Assembly (NCBI GenBank): GCA_964448005.1 | Contig: CAYUUW010000059.1 | Location: forward strand, 1 to 7,103 | Direction: 5' to 3' | DNA length: 7,103 nt | DNA from: CAYUUW01 sp964448005 | GTDB taxonomy: Bacteria > Patescibacteriota > Gracilibacteria > UM-FILTER-43-11 | Shown: positions 1 to 4,832 of the stretch, in pieces | Numbering within the stretch: the stretch's first letter is position 1 | Layout of the letters: each line of letters starts with the position of its first letter | Program-made: the position numbers and the translations under genes | Notes under the pieces: model-generated | What the model was told of the DNA's origin: nothing | The model's database searches: none | What the model saw: the letters and a program-made list of their open reading frames with translations, nothing else

Positions 1-764
1 CAGGCCTTGTAGGTTCCTGGGAGCCCCGCGTTGGAGGCGAGCCCGTTGCAGATGGCGTTCGCCCCCAGGTAGCCGCCCATGTTGCCATTGGGACTGCTGC
101 TGCTGACAAAGACGTATTTTTGTACTTGGGCGCAGGCGGAGGAGCAGCAATCCACGTTGGATTGGTTGCCGTCGTCGCACTGCTCCTGGCCTGACCAAAG
201 GACACCGTCTCCGCAAGCAGCCGGAATGCAGCCGTTCAGGCAAGCATCCGTGCTTTCGCTATTGCCGTCGTCGCACTGCTCCACGCCCGCATGAACGAAG
301 CCGTCGCCGCAGACAGCCAATTGGCATGAGCCGGTGCAGGCGTCGGTGCCGTCCTGGTTCCCGTCGTCGCACTCCTCCTCTTCAGGATAGATGTGGCCGT
401 CGCCGCAGGACCAGTCGACGCAGCCGTCCAGGCAGGGGCTGTCCGGGCCGTTGTTGGGCCCAAGGTCGCACTCCTCGCCGGAATCGACCATGCCGTCCCC
501 GCAATAGCCCGGCCCATCCTCGTCGGCCCCGCCGTCCCCGTCTCCGGACGCGTCCCCGTCGCCCATGGGATCCCCGTCCCCGTCGCCCATCGTGGAGTCG
601 CCATCGCCCGCAGACTCTCCGTCCGCATCGCCCATAGACCCCCCATCGCCATCGCCGCCCCCGTAGTCGCCGGAGGAGGGGCCGCTGTCGGGAATCACAT
701 CCTGGAAGCAGCCTGCGAGGGCGAGGAGAGCGGTCAATGGAAGGATCGTTTTGTTCTTGATCAT
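1..764 (-). CDS. Cys-rich-repeat lipoprotein with DUF1554-like C-terminal domain, partial (runs off left edge)
   Basis: The frame is open from ATG 764-762 to the window edge, giving 254 complete codons. Residues 1-19 form a lipoprotein signal peptide: a basic n-region (MIKNK), a Leu/Ala-rich core and lipobox LAGC with Cys19. A Gly/Asp/Ser/Met-rich spacer follows (about 32-85). Four Cys-rich units start at C88, C120, C152 and C184, with the CGDG...EQCDDGN pattern of myxobacterial Cys-rich (DUF4215-type) repeats. From K216 a domain begins with KYVFVSSS and GYLGANAICN, as in its two paralogues to the right; it resembles DUF1554, known from Leptospira endostatin-like lipoproteins. The rest of that domain lies outside the window. 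The ATG is chosen because it puts the signal peptide at the N terminus. No good Shine-Dalgarno sits at normal distance; GGAAAG is about 15 nt upstream. The gene is monocistronic with its own promoter. Expected location: cell surface or outer-membrane lipoprotein. The ligand is unknown. Confidence 0.9.
   Translation of the reverse strand, partial: MIKNKTILPLTALLALAGCFQDVIPDSGPSSGDYGGGDGDGGSMGDADGESAGDGDSTMGDGDGDPMGDGDASGDGDGGADEDGPGYCGDGMVDSGEECDLGPNNGPDSPCLDGCVDWSCGDGHIYPEEEECDDGNQDGTDACTGSCQLAVCGDGFVHAGVEQCDDGNSESTDACLNGCIPAACGDGVLWSGQEQCDDGNQSNVDCCSSACAQVQKYVFVSSSSPNGNMGGYLGANAICNGLASNAGLPGTYKA
528..653 (-). repeat. Gly-Asp-Ser spacer repeat (low complexity)
   Basis: This is an imperfect hexanucleotide-type repeat (plus strand: runs of ccccgtcgcc and related units) coding for GD/GDGDGD steps with Met, Ser and Ala interruptions, residues about 38-79 of the left lipoprotein. 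It is acidic and probably disordered, holding the repeat and C-terminal domains away from the lipid anchor. It is more degenerate than the matching spacers at 2525-2626 and 4232-4372. Confidence 0.8.
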
Positions 765-893
765 GATCTGATGGTCGTCTTTCCGCGGTCCCGTGTCGCC
801 TGTCGACACCGCGCCGCGCCCTGCCCCGGAGAAGCTCCGGAGAAAAACGCGACGCAGCGCCCTATCTGTCCGCCTCCGGTTTGCAGGATCAGC
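700..893 (-). repeat. 194-bp direct repeat, copy A (leader plus signal-peptide start)
   Basis: By eye, positions 700-893 align without gaps to 4401-4594 with a single difference (C at 715 against A at 4416). The repeat covers the ATG-proximal leader, the ATG and about 21 codons of the signal peptide. Sequence on both sides diverges, so this is a block of unusually high identity rather than general paralogue similarity. Confidence 0.88.
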
Positions 894-962
894 GCCCTTC
901 CCGCGCCTCGCGGCGCAGGGAAGAAAAGACGCACAATGCCCCCCTTTTTTTTGGAGGGGGCA
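765..962 (-). promoter_or_regulatory. Long structured 5' leader of the left lipoprotein gene
   Basis: About 200 nt separate the promoter-like motif from the ATG. Visible inverted repeats in transcript order: a 7-bp stem 956-962/937-943 near the predicted 5' end; a strong hairpin 897-923 with an 11-bp stem, one bulged base and a GCGA (GNRA) loop on the minus strand; a perfect 6-bp hairpin 826-840 (CCGGAG/CTCCGG, 3-nt loop); and a 6-bp hairpin 793-809 (GTGTCG/CGACAC). The ATG-proximal part, about 765-893, is nearly identical to the leader at 4466-4594. Function is unknown: mRNA stability, translational control or a ribonucleoprotein site are all possible. Confidence 0.55.
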
Positions 963-968
963 GCAGTC

Positions 969-996
969 AATACACGGGCGGAGGGGATTCGTTACA
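969..996 (-). promoter_or_regulatory. Promoter-like pair TGTAAC-N16-TGTATT for the left lipoprotein gene
   Basis: On the minus strand TGTAAC (996-991) is followed after exactly 16 nt by TGTATT (974-969), within CCCTGTAACGAA...CCGTGTATT. The same pair with the same spacing precedes both paralogues and the divergent hydrolase gene. The AAC-type upstream box and the non-TATAAT downstream box suggest an ECF-type or other alternative sigma factor rather than the housekeeping one. That assignment is inference; the conservation is seen directly. Transcription would start near 962. Confidence 0.6.
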
Positions 997-1014
997 GGGA
1001 ATTGCTGCGCAGTG

Positions 1015-1067
1015 AAAAAGCCCGCGATGATTCCGATGAATCATTCTCCCGAAGGAGGCCGCGGGCT
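1015..1067 (-). terminator. Branched intrinsic terminator of the middle lipoprotein gene
   Basis: Read on the minus strand, an 8-bp outer stem AGCCCGCG/CGCGGGCT (1060-1067 with 1019-1026) is followed by a U-tract (1018-1015). Inside it are two more hairpins: CTCC-TTCG-GGAG (1057-1046), a C(UUCG)G tetraloop, and ATGATTC-ATCG-GAATCAT (1044-1027, 7 bp). The RNA can therefore fold as a three-way junction ending in U's. The same element recurs at 3016-3067. Confidence 0.85.
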
Positions 1068-1072
1068 CGTTG

Positions 1073-1116
1073 CGCCCCTCTATCCCATTGTGGCGGAAGA
1101 GGGCGGCTTAGGGGCG
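1073..1116 (-). other. 3'-UTR inverted repeat upstream of the terminator
   Basis: CGCCCCT (1073-1079) and AGGGGCG (1110-1116) are perfectly complementary and lie between the stop codon at 1130 and the branched terminator. The same outer stem occurs downstream of the right paralogue (3074-3080/3103-3109), where the interior differs and forms an extra 7-bp hairpin. It may protect the 3' end or may simply be retained from duplication. Confidence 0.45.
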
Positions 1117-1129
1117 GAGAAGGAGGCGC

Positions 1130-2773
1130 CTACTGCTGGATGCAGAGCAAGGCAAGCTGCAACAAACAGCTTGACGAGCATCCTGAATCTGACCAATTCG
1201 TGGTGCTTTCAGCACCCCCCATAAGGCCTCCAATTCCATTTTGCGCTATGTTCCAGTTGCCGCAAGCCAAGGTGTTGTGAGCCTTGTTCCCGAGCGCAGT
1301 GGTATTGGACCAGATGGTGTTCACGTTTTGACAGACGTTTGCCACAGGACCGGGATCCCCGTGCTCGTCCAGATTCGGGGGAGCATTGAGGGGTGAGCCA
1401 TCGGTCAGGTCGTCCCAACCATGGGCCAAGGATGCACCGTCCACCCGGATGTAGAAAAACGGGGAATGGACCATGCGGGTGTTTGGCGAGCCTCCGTCAT
1501 CGGAGAGCCAAGCCTTGTAGGTGCCCGGAAGGCCCGCTTCCCCCGCACGCATGTTGCAGATGGCATTGGCGCCCTCGTAGCCACCGAGATTACCATTGTG
1601 CTCGCTGCTGGTGATGAACATGTATTTTGTCCGCTTCACGCAGGCGTTCGAGCAGTAGTCGTCGTCGACATTGTTCCCGTCGTCGCACTCCTCCTGGCCT
1701 GCCCACAGGAAGCCGTCGCCACAGCTGGCCGGGATGCAGCCGTTCAGGCAGTCATCCGTGTTGTCCTGATTCCCGTCATCGCAGAGCTCACCCGGACCGA
1801 CGTAAACGTCTTCGCAGATGCCCTGGTAGTCGACCCCGTGGGTGGACCCGTCAGGGCGATGAAAGAGCATGAAGGGCACTTGGCCCTGGGCCAGATAGAG
1901 GTCGTAGAAGCCTCCGCCGGGGTACCCCGGAATCTGGAACTCGAAGTCTGCCGTCCCGTCGTTGCCGGTATCGACGCCCAGGCCCCCGATCATGGCGGGC
2001 AGGTCCAGCTCATGCACGGAATGGAGACTGAAGTTGTTCAGGACCTGAGCAGGCGGCTCGGCATCCAGGTTGTACAGATCCACCTGCCCCCAGCCGGAGG
2101 CGATGTGGACCACCTGAATGCGGATGCCGGCAGGATCGATCCCGATCGCGTCATCCAGCAGCACCTTGCCGCTCAGGAGGTCGGCCTCGCCGTAGAGGCT
2201 TGCCGAGTACCGGATGAAGGATTCGAGGTTGTCCGCCTGGATGGCAAGGATGGTTTCCGTTTCTCCCTCCAGGGTGATGAGCAGCTCATGCTCGCCAGGC
2301 GGAACCTGAACGTAGTCAACCCCCTCCCTGAAGCCCAGTCCGGACCAGAGTGGGTCATTCGACCCACTCAAGTAGACATCCACCGGCCCCAGCTCTGGGC
2401 TCAGGTGGACGAAGCGAAGCAGGGCGCTGTTCGGATCAGGCTCCTGGCAAGTGCCTGCCACGCATTCCAGATCGCCCAGGCAAAGCCCGTTGCTGCACTC
2501 GCAGCTCAATTCGCCGGGGCTGCAGCCATCGCCGTCCCCGTCGCCGGAGTCGCCGTCGCCGTCCCCGGTCGAATCCCCGTCCCCGTCGCCAGAGTCGCCG
2601 TCGCCAGAGTCGCCGTCGCCGTCCCCAGGGAAGCCCGTGGACTCGCCCATACCATCGGTACTGTTGGAGGTGCCGGTGTCGGCACTTTCATCGACCTGAG
2701 TGTTGGCAGGGGCCGAGCAGCCGATGGCTACTAGAAGGGTAGTCAATGGAAGGATCGTGTTGTTCGTTTTCAT
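1130..2773 (-). CDS. Lipoprotein with DUF4397-like, Cys-rich-repeat and DUF1554-like domains
   Basis: Protein of 547 aa. Residues 1-19 are a lipoprotein signal peptide (MKTNNTILPL..., lipobox AIGC, Cys19). A Ser/Thr/Asp-rich stretch and a regular GDGDGDS spacer (about 50-83) follow. A Cys cluster (C84-C109, CECSNG...CVAGTC) resembles short EGF-like motifs. Residues about 117-320 look like DUF4397, with two related half-motifs, FVHLSPELGPVDVY and VVHIASGWGQVDLY, as in a beta-sandwich duplication. Two Cys-rich units start at C320 and C351. From K383 a DUF1554/endostatin-like domain (GNLGGYEGANAICN, TYKAWLSDDGGSPNTRM) runs to a C-terminal LLCIQQ. The open frame extends 55 codons upstream of the chosen ATG, but only this ATG gives a correct signal peptide and it matches the paralogues. 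The DUF4397-like insert sets it apart from its neighbours. It has its own promoter (2970-2997) and terminator (1015-1067). Likely surface-anchored; ligand unknown. Confidence 0.92.
   Translation of the reverse strand: MKTNNTILPLTTLLVAIGCSAPANTQVDESADTGTSNSTDGMGESTGFPGDGDGDSGDGDSGDGDGDSTGDGDGDSGDGDGDGCSPGELSCECSNGLCLGDLECVAGTCQEPDPNSALLRFVHLSPELGPVDVYLSGSNDPLWSGLGFREGVDYVQVPPGEHELLITLEGETETILAIQADNLESFIRYSASLYGEADLLSGKVLLDDAIGIDPAGIRIQVVHIASGWGQVDLYNLDAEPPAQVLNNFSLHSVHELDLPAMIGGLGVDTGNDGTADFEFQIPGYPGGGFYDLYLAQGQVPFMLFHRPDGSTHGVDYQGICEDVYVGPGELCDDGNQDNTDDCLNGCIPASCGDGFLWAGQEECDDGNNVDDDYCSNACVKRTKYMFITSSEHNGNLGGYEGANAICNMRAGEAGLPGTYKAWLSDDGGSPNTRMVHSPFFYIRVDGASLAHGWDDLTDGSPLNAPPNLDEHGDPGPVANVCQNVNTIWSNTTALGNKAHNTLACGNWNIAQNGIGGLMGGAESTTNWSDSGCSSSCLLQLALLCIQQ
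2525..2626 (-). repeat. GDGDGDS spacer repeat
   Basis: Near-regular repeats of 6- and 9-bp units (plus strand ccgtcgccgtc, ccagagtcgccgtc) encode GDGDGDSGDGDS-type sequence, residues about 50-83 of the middle lipoprotein. It is acidic, low complexity and probably extended. Such tracts are prone to slippage; the three paralogues differ in number and regularity of units. Confidence 0.85.
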
Positions 2774-2959
2774 GGTCTGATTGCCGTCTTTCCGCGGTCC
2801 TGTGTCGCCTGTCGACACCGCGCCGCGCCCTGCCCCGGAGAAGCTCCGGAGAAAGGCGCGACGCAGTGCCCTGCCTATCCGCCTGTGGTTTGCAGGATCA
2901 GCGCCTGCCCCAGGCCTTAAGGAGGCCGGAACGCGCAATACACCCTTTTTGGGAGGGTG
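2774..2959 (-). promoter_or_regulatory. Long structured 5' leader of the middle lipoprotein gene
   Basis: About 190 nt lie between the promoter-like motif and the ATG. A 6-bp stem CACCCT/AGGGTG (2954-2959 with 2941-2946, 7-nt loop rich in A on the minus strand) stands near the predicted 5' end. A 5-bp AGGCC-type hairpin lies near 2913-2927. The CCGGAG/CTCCGG and GTGTCG/CGACAC hairpins of the other leaders are preserved closer to the ATG. This leader is homologous to those at 765-962 and 4466-4663 but more diverged. There is no Shine-Dalgarno at standard spacing. Confidence 0.55.
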
Positions 2960-2969
2960 GTTAGCTCCT

Positions 2970-2997
2970 AATACACGGGCGGAAGGGATTCGTTACA
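2970..2997 (-). promoter_or_regulatory. Promoter-like pair TGTAAC-N16-TGTATT for the middle lipoprotein gene
   Basis: Minus strand TGTAAC (2997-2992), 16 nt, TGTATT (2975-2970), embedded in CCCTGTAACGAATCCC and CCGTGTATTAG. It differs little from the copy at 969-996. Transcription would start around 2962, immediately before the 5'-proximal hairpin. Confidence 0.6.
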
Positions 2998-3015
2998 GGG
3001 AAAATCGGGGAAGGT

Positions 3016-3067
3016 AAAAGGCCCGCGATGATTCCGATGAATCATTCTCCCGAAGGAGGCCGCGGGC
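3016..3067 (-). terminator. Branched intrinsic terminator of the right lipoprotein gene
   Basis: This is a second copy of the three-way-junction terminator. The outer stem GCCCGCG/CGCGGGC (3061-3067 with 3021-3027) encloses a CTCC-TTCG-GGAG hairpin and an ATGATTC/GAATCAT hairpin, and a short U-tract (3019-3016) follows on the minus strand. The interior is identical to that of 1015-1067, but the U-tract is shorter and begins after a C. Confidence 0.82.
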
Positions 3068-3073
3068 TGGTTG

Positions 3074-3109
3074 CGCCCCTCTGTCCCGACGGAGCGTCGG
3101 GAAGGGGCG
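3074..3109 (-). other. Long 3'-UTR hairpin after the right lipoprotein gene
   Basis: Outer arms CGCCCCT (3074-3080) and AGGGGCG (3103-3109) enclose a second perfect 7-bp stem TCCCGAC/GTCGGGA (3084-3090/3096-3102, 5-nt loop). It precedes the branched terminator, so the 3' UTR ends in two consecutive strong structures. A U-tract is lacking here, so it is not itself a standard terminator. Confidence 0.5.
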
Positions 3110-3133
3110 GCTTAGGGGGCGGAGACTGGGCGA

Positions 3134-4465
3134 TTACTGCTGGACGCAGTAGATCAGCGCCGGCGAAGCGCAGGAGGGGCTGGGATTCCCACTGCTGCAA
3201 TAGGCGGTCCATTGCTGCGTGGTGGAGTTTGCGTTGCCCCAAAGGGCGCTGCCTACCGTCGACGTCCAGTTGGCGCAGGAATAGGCCTGGCTTTGCAGGA
3301 GGCCATTCCACGTGGTGCTGCTGCGAACCAGGGGCACCGTAGGAGGATTATTGCCGCAGGGGTTGGCGAAGTTCTGGGGAATCTGCATGCTTTCCGTGAG
3401 GCTGATGGGGGCGTCCAGGCTCCCGTCCACCAGGTCGCTCCAGTCGGCGGCGACCTGGACCCCGTCCGTCCTCACGTAGGGGCACGAGGCATGGGCCATG
3501 CGGGTGTTCGGGCTGCCCCCCTGGTCCGAAAGCCAGGCCTTGTAGGTGCCTGGAAGCCCCGCGTTGGAGGCCAGTCCGTTGCAGATGGCGTTCGCCCCCA
3601 GGTAGCCGGCCATGTTGCCGGTATGGCTGCTGCTGCTGACAAAGACGTACTTTTGCTCTTGCGCGCAAGCGGAGGAGCAGCAGTCCAGGTTGGCCTGGTT
3701 GCCGTCGTCGCACTCTTCGCCCAATTGCTGAATGCCGTCGCCGCAGAACTGGATGAGGCAGCTACTGCAACCATCATTGTCCATTTCATTGCCGTCGTCG
3801 CACTCTTCCATCCCCGCCCAAACGAAACCATCGCCGCAGACCGGCAGAGAGCAAAGGGTGGTGCAGGAATCGGCATCGGAGCCGTTGCCGTCGTCGCAGG
3901 CCTCGCCCTGCTCCTGGAGGCCGTTGCCGCAGGAAGGAAGCGTGCAATCTTGGCTACAGCCATCGTTTTCGACGTTGTTGCCGTCGTCGCACTGCTCCAC
4001 GCCCGCATGAACGAAGCCGTCGCCGCAGGCGGCAAGGATGCATTCATTTAGGCATTCATTGCCATTGTTTTCATCGCCGTCGTCGCACTCCTCCTCTTCA
4101 GGATAGATGTAGCCGTCGCCGCAGGACCAGTCGACGCAGCCGTCCAGGCAGGGGCTGTCCGGGCCGTTGTTGGGACCCAGGTCGCACTCCTCGCCGGAAT
4201 CGACCATGCCGTCCCCGCAATAGCCGGGATCGTCACTGTCTCCATCGCCATCCCCAGTCGAATCCCCGTCGCCCGCACCCGAATCCCCGTCCCCGTCGCC
4301 GGAGTCGCCCGAACCATCCCCATCGCCTTCGCCGTCGCCATCCCCGGTCGCATCCCCGTCGCCGGAGTCGCCGGAGGAGGGCTGGCTGCCCGAAGCCACA
4401 TCCTGGAAGCAGCCTGAGAGGGCGAGGAGAGCGGTCAATGGAAGGATCGTTTTGTTCTTGATCAT
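3134..4465 (-). CDS. Lipoprotein with six Cys-rich repeats and DUF1554-like C-terminal domain
   Basis: Protein of 443 aa. Signal peptide 1-19 (MIKNKTILPLTALLALSGC, lipobox LSGC, Cys19), then a GD/GDS spacer (about 32-79). Six Cys-rich units start at C83, C115, C147, C179, C210 and C241; each has CGDG or CGNG, then EECDDGN or EACDDGN, then one or more Cys, the pattern of myxobacterial Cys-rich repeats that are probably disulfide-bonded outside the cytoplasm. From K272 a DUF1554/endostatin-like domain (GNMAGYLGANAICN, TYKAWLSDQGGSPNTRM) runs to YCVQQ. The open frame extends 56 codons upstream, but the chosen ATG places the signal peptide correctly. Its N terminus and first Cys units are nearly identical to those of the left paralogue. 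It is transcribed alone from the promoter at 4675-4702, away from the hydrolase gene. Predicted surface lipoprotein; adhesion or binding is only a guess from the Leptospira relatives. Confidence 0.93.
   Translation of the reverse strand: MIKNKTILPLTALLALSGCFQDVASGSQPSSGDSGDGDATGDGDGEGDGDGSGDSGDGDGDSGAGDGDSTGDGDGDSDDPGYCGDGMVDSGEECDLGPNNGPDSPCLDGCVDWSCGDGYIYPEEEECDDGDENNGNECLNECILAACGDGFVHAGVEQCDDGNNVENDGCSQDCTLPSCGNGLQEQGEACDDGNGSDADSCTTLCSLPVCGDGFVWAGMEECDDGNEMDNDGCSSCLIQFCGDGIQQLGEECDDGNQANLDCCSSACAQEQKYVFVSSSSHTGNMAGYLGANAICNGLASNAGLPGTYKAWLSDQGGSPNTRMAHASCPYVRTDGVQVAADWSDLVDGSLDAPISLTESMQIPQNFANPCGNNPPTVPLVRSSTTWNGLLQSQAYSCANWTSTVGSALWGNANSTTQQWTAYCSSGNPSPSCASPALIYCVQQ
4232..4372 (-). repeat. 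GDGDGDS spacer repeat
   Basis: This low-complexity tract encodes Gly/Asp with periodic Ser, Thr, Glu and Ala (residues about 32-78 of the right lipoprotein). It is the longest of the three spacers. On the plus strand it reads as ccccgtcgcc, ggagtcgcc and similar units. Confidence 0.82.
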
Positions 4466-4594
4466 GATCTGATGGTCGTCTTTCCGCGGTCCCGTGTCGC
4501 CTGTCGACACCGCGCCGCGCCCTGCCCCGGAGAAGCTCCGGAGAAAAACGCGACGCAGCGCCCTATCTGTCCGCCTCCGGTTTGCAGGATCAGC
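4401..4594 (-). repeat. 194-bp direct repeat, copy B (leader plus signal-peptide start)
   Basis: This is the partner of 700-893, about 3.7 kb away in the same orientation. Its edges are abrupt: upstream of 4594 the leader changes completely until the promoter region. The middle paralogue carries a more diverged version (about 2709-2902), which points to recent gene conversion or duplication between the outer two genes. Confidence 0.88.
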
Positions 4595-4663
4595 CCTCAT
4601 TCGCTGCCCCACCCTGAGGCGGAGGAGAGACAAGGACGCGCAATGTACCCTTTTTGGAAGGGT
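4466..4663 (-). promoter_or_regulatory. Long structured 5' leader of the right lipoprotein gene
   Basis: About 200 nt. It holds a 6-bp stem ACCCTT/AAGGGT (4658-4663 with 4647-4652, 5-nt loop) near the predicted 5' end, then a variable stretch, then the conserved CCGGAG/CTCCGG hairpin (about 4527-4541) and GTGTCG/CGACAC hairpin. No Shine-Dalgarno stands at normal distance from the ATG; GGAAAG is about 15 nt upstream. Confidence 0.55.
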
Positions 4664-4674
4664 GGTTAGCCCTT

Positions 4675-4702
4675 AATACACGGATGGGCGAAATTTGTTA
4701 CG
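4675..4702 (-). promoter_or_regulatory. Promoter-like pair CGTAAC-N16-TGTATT for the right lipoprotein gene
   Basis: Minus strand CGTAAC (4702-4697), 16 nt, TGTATT (4680-4675), followed by AA. The first base of the upstream box differs from the other copies (C for T). The spacer sequence is largely unlike that of the other paralogues while the boxes and spacing are kept, which favours function over simple duplication. Confidence 0.58.
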
Positions 4703-4750
4703 GGGAATTTTCTGCCAACCTTAATTTATTTTCATGCGGAGAAAAATTCC

Positions 4751-4778
4751 TGTAACAAAAAAGCTAACAATATGTATT
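4751..4778 (+). promoter_or_regulatory. Promoter-like pair TGTAAC-N16-TGTATT for the hydrolase gene
   Basis: Plus strand TGTAAC (4751-4756), a 16-nt A-rich spacer, TGTATT (4773-4778), then AAAC. Boxes and spacing match the lipoprotein promoters exactly, in unrelated surrounding sequence and opposite orientation. It diverges from the 4675-4702 promoter, with about 48 bp between the two upstream boxes. Transcription would begin near 4785, so the hydrolase start codon should lie downstream of that. A 6-bp inverted repeat ATCAAG/CTTGAT (4784-4789/4809-4814) follows. Confidence 0.6.
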
Positions 4779-4832
4779 AAACAATCAAGTGCGTCCATGA
4801 GGGGCCACCTTGATCATTCACCAAAGGGAAAA

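Noticed and set aside
937..962. Hairpin with a T-run as a plus-strand terminator
   Set aside because: The T's lie in the loop, not after the stem, and no plus-strand gene ends there. The same structure occurs after each minus-strand promoter.
969..996. Housekeeping sigma-70 promoter
   Set aside because: TGTAAC and TGTATT match TTGACA and TATAAT poorly (the key A at the second position of the -10 box is absent), so an alternative sigma factor is preferred.
393..1280. Long plus-strand frame of 295 codons opposite the left lipoprotein gene
   Set aside because: It is a mirror of the GD/Cys-repeat codons, continues through the structured leader and terminator of the minus-strand genes, and has only repetitive Ala/Val/Pro composition.
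2525..2626. Regular short repeats resembling a CRISPR or minisatellite
   Set aside because: Units are 6-9 bp without spacers, remain in frame and encode a GDGDGDS linker.
1421..2734. Plus-strand frame of 437 codons opposite the middle lipoprotein gene
   Set aside because: It lies fully antisense to a gene with clear domains. Its composition (Val/Ala/Pro repeats over the spacer) follows from the complement of the sense codons; no signal or domain is seen.
3212..4051. Plus-strand frame of 279 codons opposite the right lipoprotein gene
   Set aside because: An antisense shadow: periodic VAVVAL-type stretches match the spacing of the Cys-rich repeats on the other strand.
1..4465. Insertion sequence or transposon behind the gene duplication
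   Set aside because: No transposase, terminal inverted repeats or target-site duplications are visible around the cassettes.
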